Part shown: positions 63,936-64,000 of the stretch, piece after piece
How the letters are laid out: every line of letters begins with the position of its first letter
Position numbering within the stretch: position 1 is the first letter of the stretch
Source: Deltaproteobacteria bacterium RIFCSPHIGHO2_01_FULL_43_49
Lineage (GTDB): Bacteria > UBA10199 > SPLOWO2-01-44-7
Direction of reading: 5' to 3'
DNA length: 64,000 nucleotides
Assembly (NCBI GenBank): GCA_001798075.1
Contig: MGRG01000011.1
Span: forward strand, 1 to 64,000
The notes under the pieces: model-generated
What the model saw: only the letters and a program-made list of their open reading frames with translations
What the model was told of the DNA's origin: nothing
The model's database searches: none
Position numbers and translations under genes: made by a program

Positions 63936-64000
63936 TCAGAAATTTTTTAAAAAGTCGGCGTTGGTAGGATATTTTGGAAGAGTCTCAATCAGTTTCTTCA
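63936..64000 (-). CDS. Possible C-terminus of a gene cut by the window edge
   Basis: On the minus strand an open frame of 20 codons (KKLIETLPKYPTNADFLKNF, stop) enters from the edge and ends 4 bases from tRNA-Pro. It is too short to judge. Confidence 0.3.
   Translation of the reverse strand, partial: KKLIETLPKYPTNADFLKNF

Overview
This 64 kb window is chromosomal DNA of a Gram-negative bacterium that most resembles a deltaproteobacterium in the broad sense (Bdellovibrionota/Myxococcota/UBA10199-like). The evidence is gene order: rpiB-glyA-nrdR-ribD-(ribE-ribBA-ribH)-nusB-trkA, rpsA-sppA-ihfB, zapA-6S RNA-fau-rny-ymdB, and pyrR-pyrB-pyrC, together with IHF, LapA and TonB-type proteins. Taxonomy is inferred from content only. 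No rRNA, prophage, insertion sequence with transposase, or CRISPR array was found.

Layout. 1-5840 (- strand): a histidine operon (hisS, hisG, hisD, a hisC-phosphatase fusion, hisB, start of hisH) led by a TrpR-like regulator with a clear promoter/operator. 6200-25700: meaB, small unknown genes, lapA-HIT-ihfB-sppA-rpsA, a PuuD-like membrane protein, a copper-type lipoprotein, tRNA-Gly, pgsA, nadB, tonB-like, recO, mgtE, a RodZ-like gene, mtnP, rlmN and an unknown four-gene operon (EF-hand-like protein, two P-loop paralogues, membrane protein). 25700-35400: trkA, nusB, the riboflavin genes (interrupted by a surface-repeat protein and a toxin-antitoxin pair), nrdR, glyA, rpiB and a PIN-domain pair. 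35400-42000: a membrane Ser/Thr kinase, HAD phosphatase, ymdB, rny, fau, 6S RNA and zapA. 42000-48000: a TPP riboswitch and the thiS-thiG-thiH-thiC operon running into membrane/SDR/acyltransferase genes. 48000-64000: a 1333-residue helicase with four 97-residue repeats, a second toxin-antitoxin pair, pgi, a GIY-YIG element, pyrC-pyrB-pyrR, a 664-residue unknown protein, era, rnc, mnmA, an EamA transporter and tRNA-Pro.

Housekeeping operons form a conserved skeleton. Large lineage-specific genes are dropped in at operon borders. Four of these (LA_2272-like repeat protein, kinase, helicase-repeat protein, 664-aa protein) have the same promoter-like motif directly upstream: GCAAC, exactly 15 bases, then (C/T)CGATAA or a one-base variant. 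A fifth (the 7263 operon) has the two halves 17 bases apart. The -10 half equals the core of sigma-28/FliA promoters and the -35 half resembles ECF-type elements. The kinase and the 664-aa protein also share an alignable N-terminus of about 30 residues. This looks like one co-regulated, possibly secreted, set of proteins and is the main undescribed candidate system here.

The second theme is palindromic repeats. Several families lie between genes and, unusually, inside or at the ends of coding sequences in frame (mnmA, the kinase, tonB-like, thiG, pyrC, pgi, lapA). Two copies of a roughly 95-nt structured motif keep their pairing while the stem sequences differ, and a 207-bp nested palindrome lies next to rlmN. 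Both are candidate structured RNAs or mobile palindromic units.
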